From Rhizobacter sp. (GTDB lineage Bacteria; Pseudomonadota; Gammaproteobacteria; Burkholderiales; Burkholderiaceae_C), in NCBI GenBank assembly GCA_025350965.1, contig JANXWV010000097.1:1-64000 (forward strand): DNA of 64,000 nucleotides. Direction: 5' to 3'. The notes under the pieces were generated by a model. The model had not been told where the DNA came from. It searched no databases and saw only the letters and a program-made list of their open reading frames with translations. Below, one piece after another: positions 61,525-64,000 of this stretch. The translations under genes and the position numbers were made by a program. Each line of letters starts with the position of its first letter. The stretch's first letter is position 1.

Positions 61525-62328
61525 GACGAAGCCCGGGGCATCGGTGGCCAGCCAGCTTCGCATTCACGCATCGGCATTCGCTCCGCGCTGCACGCCGGCC
61601 GCAAGAATCGCGAACATAAATGCAGCGGCAGACCGCGGTCGAACGTGCTGAGTGCATGTCGGGGCAAGAACTGAGCGAACCGAGGTGTGGCACGTCGAAT
61701 TTGGCGGAAACGCCCAGGATGACCCAGCGGTCACCGCCCCCATCATGGAAGGATCAGGGCATGCAGAACAATTCGAGGGCCGTCGGCGGCAACGTGCCGA
61801 GTTCTGGACTCGGTGTGGTTCCAGACCCTTCCGACGGCGCAATCGCCGGGACCGCAGGCGGCGCAGGCGCGCGGCCAGCCACCCGTGCAGCGGGCGCTGC
61901 ACGCACGCCTTCACCGCTTCTCAACCCAAGTGTTCTTACTGGCCCGCCGCCGCTGAGGCGCTCCGCTCCGCCCGCACAGTGGCGAGCGGCGCAGGGCACC
62001 GCGCCGCTGCCCGCTTGGGTGCCGGTGCTGCAGGCAGACCCGCGAGCGGAGGGAGAACGGCCCGTGCTTGCGCGCAAGCGTGCAGCGCCCGGTGCAGCGC
62101 CGACCTTCGGTTTGGCCAGCGCGCCGGCATTGACCGCGAGCCGCGATGCCGCTGCAGGTGCCGACACCGATGCAGACGCAGATGCGGAAGTGGCCCACTT
62201 CAATGCACACCTCCCCGACCCCCCGCGGCCCTGACGCCACAGAGGCGAGAGTCGGGCACCGTTGGCAGCCAACGTGGGCAACTGCCAGGCCAGTGAAACC
62301 GCCCTTGCACGGCGTGTGATGCCTGCGG
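61525..62328. other. 800-bp stretch with no firmly supported gene
   Basis: Between the outer-membrane protein and the MetE-like gene no frame has family character. Several overlapping open frames exist on both strands; the best is the Pro/Ala-rich frame at 61761-62234. The first 240 bp have no obvious structure. The composition differs somewhat from neighbouring genes. Confidence 0.5.
61761..62234 (+). CDS. Doubtful Pro/Ala-rich hypothetical protein (157 aa)
   Basis: ATG preceded by AAGGA at a 6-nt gap. The product is low in complexity (many Pro, Ala, Arg and Gly), with a run of TDADADAD near the end, and has no signal peptide or recognisable domain. Overlapping open frames on both strands weaken the case. 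It may be a disordered protein or noise. Confidence 0.25.
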   Translation: MQNNSRAVGGNVPSSGLGVVPDPSDGAIAGTAGGAGARPATRAAGAARTPSPLLNPSVLTGPPPLRRSAPPAQWRAAQGTAPLPAWVPVLQADPRAEGERPVLARKRAAPGAAPTFGLASAPALTASRDAAAGADTDADADAEVAHFNAHLPDPPRP

Positions 62329-63456
62329 TCAGCCCCACACCTCTTGTGCCACCTCGACCACCAGCCGCAGCTTGTCGCGCTGCGCCTGCACCGCGATGTT
62401 GTTGCCGTGCACGGTGCTGCTGAAGCCGCATTGCGGTGACAGGCAGAGCTGGTCCATCGGCGCGTATTTGGCGGCCTCGTCGATGCGGCGCTTCAGCGCG
62501 TCCTTGCTTTCCATCTCGCCGAACTTGGTGGTCACGAGGCCGAGCACGACGATCTTGTTCTTGGGCAGGAAGCGCAGCGGCCGGAAGTCGCCCGAGCGCT
62601 CGTCGTCGTACTCCATGAAGTAGGCGTCGAGGTTCATCTCGGCCAGCAGCGCTTCGGCCACTGGCTCGTAGTTGCCGGCCGCCGCGTGGGTGCTCTTGAA
62701 GTTGCCTCGGCACAGGTGCATGGCCAGTGTCATGCCGGCGGGCTTCTGGGCGACGACCTTGTTGATGAACATGGCGTAGCGGTGCGGCAACTCGTTCGGG
62801 TCGTCGCCGCGTTGGCGTGCGGCTTCGCGCATCTTGTCGTCGCACAGGTAGGCGAGGTTGGTGTCGTCCATCTGCACGTAGGTGCAGCCCGCCTCGCTGA
62901 GCGAGCTCAACTCGTCGCCGTAGGCTTTGGCCACGTCGTCGTAGAAGGCCGGGTCGAGCTCGGGGTAATGCTCACGGCTGATGCCGGCGCGGCCGCCGCG
63001 GAAGTGCAGCATGGTCGGCGACGGGATCGTGACCTTCGGCGTCAGTCCCTTTCGATCAAGTGCGCTGACCTGGCTCTGCAGGTACTCGAAGTCGCCGCGC
63101 TGGATGTCCTTCACATGCTCGACCTTGCCCACGACGCGCATCACCGGCGGGGCCAATTCCTCGCTGCCGTCGGCGCGGATGATGGTCACCGGGATGTCGG
63201 TTTTCACACCGCCGAGCTGTTCGAGAAAGTCGATGTGGAAGTAGGTGCGGCGGAACTCGCCGTCAGTGATCGACTGCAGGCCCACGTCTTCCTGGAACTT
63301 CACGATCTCGGTGATGGCCTGGTCTTCGACGGCGCGCAGTTGCTCGGCCGTGATCTCGCCCTTGGCGCGCTGCTCGCGCGCGTCGAGCAGGAACTTCGGG
63401 CGCAGGAAGCTGCCGACGTGGTCGGCGCGGAAGGGGGCGTGGGTGCGCAGGGTCAT
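62329..63456 (-). CDS. Stand-alone MetE-like (cobalamin-independent methionine synthase C-terminal domain) protein
   Basis: 375 aa. FRADHVGSFLRP starts the fold, and the zinc ligands are in MHLCRGNF (His, Cys), the segment with YFMEYDDERS (Glu) and LCLSPQCGFSS (Cys). It lacks the N-terminal half of full MetE and is like the short bacterial/archaeal versions that transfer a methyl group to a thiol. GGAGA precedes the ATG. It is divergent from the vanA-like gene, so it may use or dispose of methyl groups linked to O-demethylation; this is inference. Confidence 0.85.
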   Translation of the reverse strand: MTLRTHAPFRADHVGSFLRPKFLLDAREQRAKGEITAEQLRAVEDQAITEIVKFQEDVGLQSITDGEFRRTYFHIDFLEQLGGVKTDIPVTIIRADGSEELAPPVMRVVGKVEHVKDIQRGDFEYLQSQVSALDRKGLTPKVTIPSPTMLHFRGGRAGISREHYPELDPAFYDDVAKAYGDELSSLSEAGCTYVQMDDTNLAYLCDDKMREAARQRGDDPNELPHRYAMFINKVVAQKPAGMTLAMHLCRGNFKSTHAAAGNYEPVAEALLAEMNLDAYFMEYDDERSGDFRPLRFLPKNKIVVLGLVTTKFGEMESKDALKRRIDEAAKYAPMDQLCLSPQCGFSSTVHGNNIAVQAQRDKLRLVVEVAQEVWG

Positions 63457-63583
63457 GGGTGTCTCCGGTTCGGGGGTGTGGCCGCCAGGGCAGCTGCGAC
63501 CGATGATATCGAGCGACCGACGCACTTCGATGAATACATCTTCGTCAATTTAACCAGGGAATACCCGCTTTTTCGCCGACAAA

Positions 63584-63613
63584 TTTGCATCGAGACTCCT
63601 GGTTTGTATACAA
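63584..63613 (+). promoter_or_regulatory. vanA promoter with overlapping palindrome TTGTATACAA
   Basis: TTTGCA (63584-63589), 17 nt, then TATACA (63607-63612) form a reasonable promoter 24 bp before the ATG. A perfect 10-bp palindrome TTGTATACAA (63604-63613) covers the -10 box. Palindromes of this type are used by GntR/FadR-type regulators, and vanillate genes are commonly controlled by a GntR-type VanR. No regulator gene is in view. Confidence 0.5.
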
Positions 63614-63635
63614 CGTGAATTCCGATGTGATCGCC

Positions 63636-64000
63636 ATGAGCACCTTTCCTCTGAATGCCTGGTACGCCTGCGCCTACGACGTGGAGGTGAAGAACGAACT
63701 GTTGGCGCGCACCGTGTGCAACCAGAAGCTGGTGCTCTTTCGTCGCCTCGACGGCGCCGTCGCGGTCCTCGAAGACGCCTGCTGGCACCGCCTGCTGCCC
63801 TTGTCGAACGGCCGCCTGAATGGCGACGCCGTGACCTGCGGCTACCACGGCCTGGTCTACAACGCCGATGGCCGCTGCACCCACATGCCGTCGCAGGAGA
63901 CGATCAACCCGTCGGCCTGCGTGCGCGCCTACCCGGTCGCAGAGAAGCACCGCTTCGTGTGGGTCTGGCCGGGCGACGTGGCGCTGGCCGACGAGGCGCT
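63636..64000 (+). CDS. vanA: Vanillate O-demethylase oxygenase subunit (N-terminal part, truncated by window edge)
   Basis: The first 121 codons. FPLNAWYACAYDVEV at the start and a Rieske centre with CWH and CGYH about 18 residues apart (DACWHRLLPLSNGRL, then VTCGYHGLVYN) match the VanA family. The enzyme demethylates vanillate to protocatechuate with a VanB reductase. It fits the ferulate-to-vanillate genes at 38.9-44.1 kb. The catalytic iron domain is beyond the window. Confidence 0.82.
   Translation, partial: MSTFPLNAWYACAYDVEVKNELLARTVCNQKLVLFRRLDGAVAVLEDACWHRLLPLSNGRLNGDAVTCGYHGLVYNADGRCTHMPSQETINPSACVRAYPVAEKHRFVWVWPGDVALADEA

Noticed and set aside
61652-62296. Arg-rich plus-strand open frame
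   Set aside because: Its composition (long Arg runs) fits a GC-rich non-coding frame, and it overlaps a better-supported start at 61761.

Overview
The window reads as chromosomal DNA of a high-GC betaproteobacterium, most likely order Burkholderiales. The grounds are very GC-rich codon use, three PEP-CTERM proteins beside a Wzx/Wzy-type exopolysaccharide locus, Liv-type ABC and TRAP transporters next to aromatic-acid catabolism, and many ATGA or GTGA stop/start overlaps. No rRNA, tRNA, CRISPR array, integrase or insertion sequence was found.

Layout. (1) 1-5.5 kb, minus strand: an FAD oxidoreductase, a zinc-ribbon NUDIX hydrolase, methylthioribose-1-phosphate isomerase (mtnA), an aldolase/short-chain-dehydrogenase fusion, and the first codons of a further gene leaving the left edge. 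MtnA plus the aldolase fusion suggests salvage of 5'-deoxy- or methylthio-nucleosides to DHAP. (2) 5.8-32.7 kb: a large exopolysaccharide locus. It holds a sugar-nucleotide reductase, an outer-membrane export lipoprotein, two phosphoglycosyl transferases, a Wzz-like protein, a Wzy/O-antigen ligase, a Wzx flippase, five GT2 glycosyltransferases, two methyltransferase-like proteins, a PHP-domain protein, an SDR, a DegT aminotransferase with an RfbH-type dehydratase, a B12-binding radical SAM protein, three related secreted TIM-barrel (glycosidase-like) proteins, a 60-aa membrane protein and a PEP-CTERM protein. (3) 32.9-36.8 kb: two small hypothetical proteins, an M16 peptidase pair (one active, one inactive) and a small monooxygenase-fold protein.

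(4) 36.9-56.4 kb, plus strand: two feruloyl-CoA-synthetase-like ligases, a crotonase, a thiolase, an SDR and a hotdog thioesterase. Together they form a complete beta-oxidative route for shortening phenylpropenoid side chains (for example ferulate or p-coumarate to vanillate or 4-hydroxybenzoate). They are followed by a branched-chain/aromatic ABC importer with a fused permease-ATPase, a MarR regulator, a beta-hydroxyacid-dehydrogenase-like protein, a TPP-dependent E1 alpha/beta pair without E2/E3, another SDR and a TRAP transporter. The TRAP binding-protein gene and the fused permease gene are separated by tandem hairpin repeats. The divergent vanA-like Rieske oxygenase and the stand-alone MetE-like protein at the right edge (62.3-64 kb) fit vanillate demethylation, the next step.

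(5) 56.5-61.5 kb: two PEP-CTERM proteins tail to tail, then a minus-strand unit of ECF sigma factor, anti-sigma factor and subtilase lipoprotein, and a divergent outer-membrane protein. The extracytoplasmic end of the anti-sigma factor resembles a subtilase propeptide, which suggests a protease-linked signalling circuit. I consider this and the trio of TIM-barrel proteins, one of which has lost both putative catalytic glutamates, the most novel observations. Functions come from motif recognition by eye; no database search was run.
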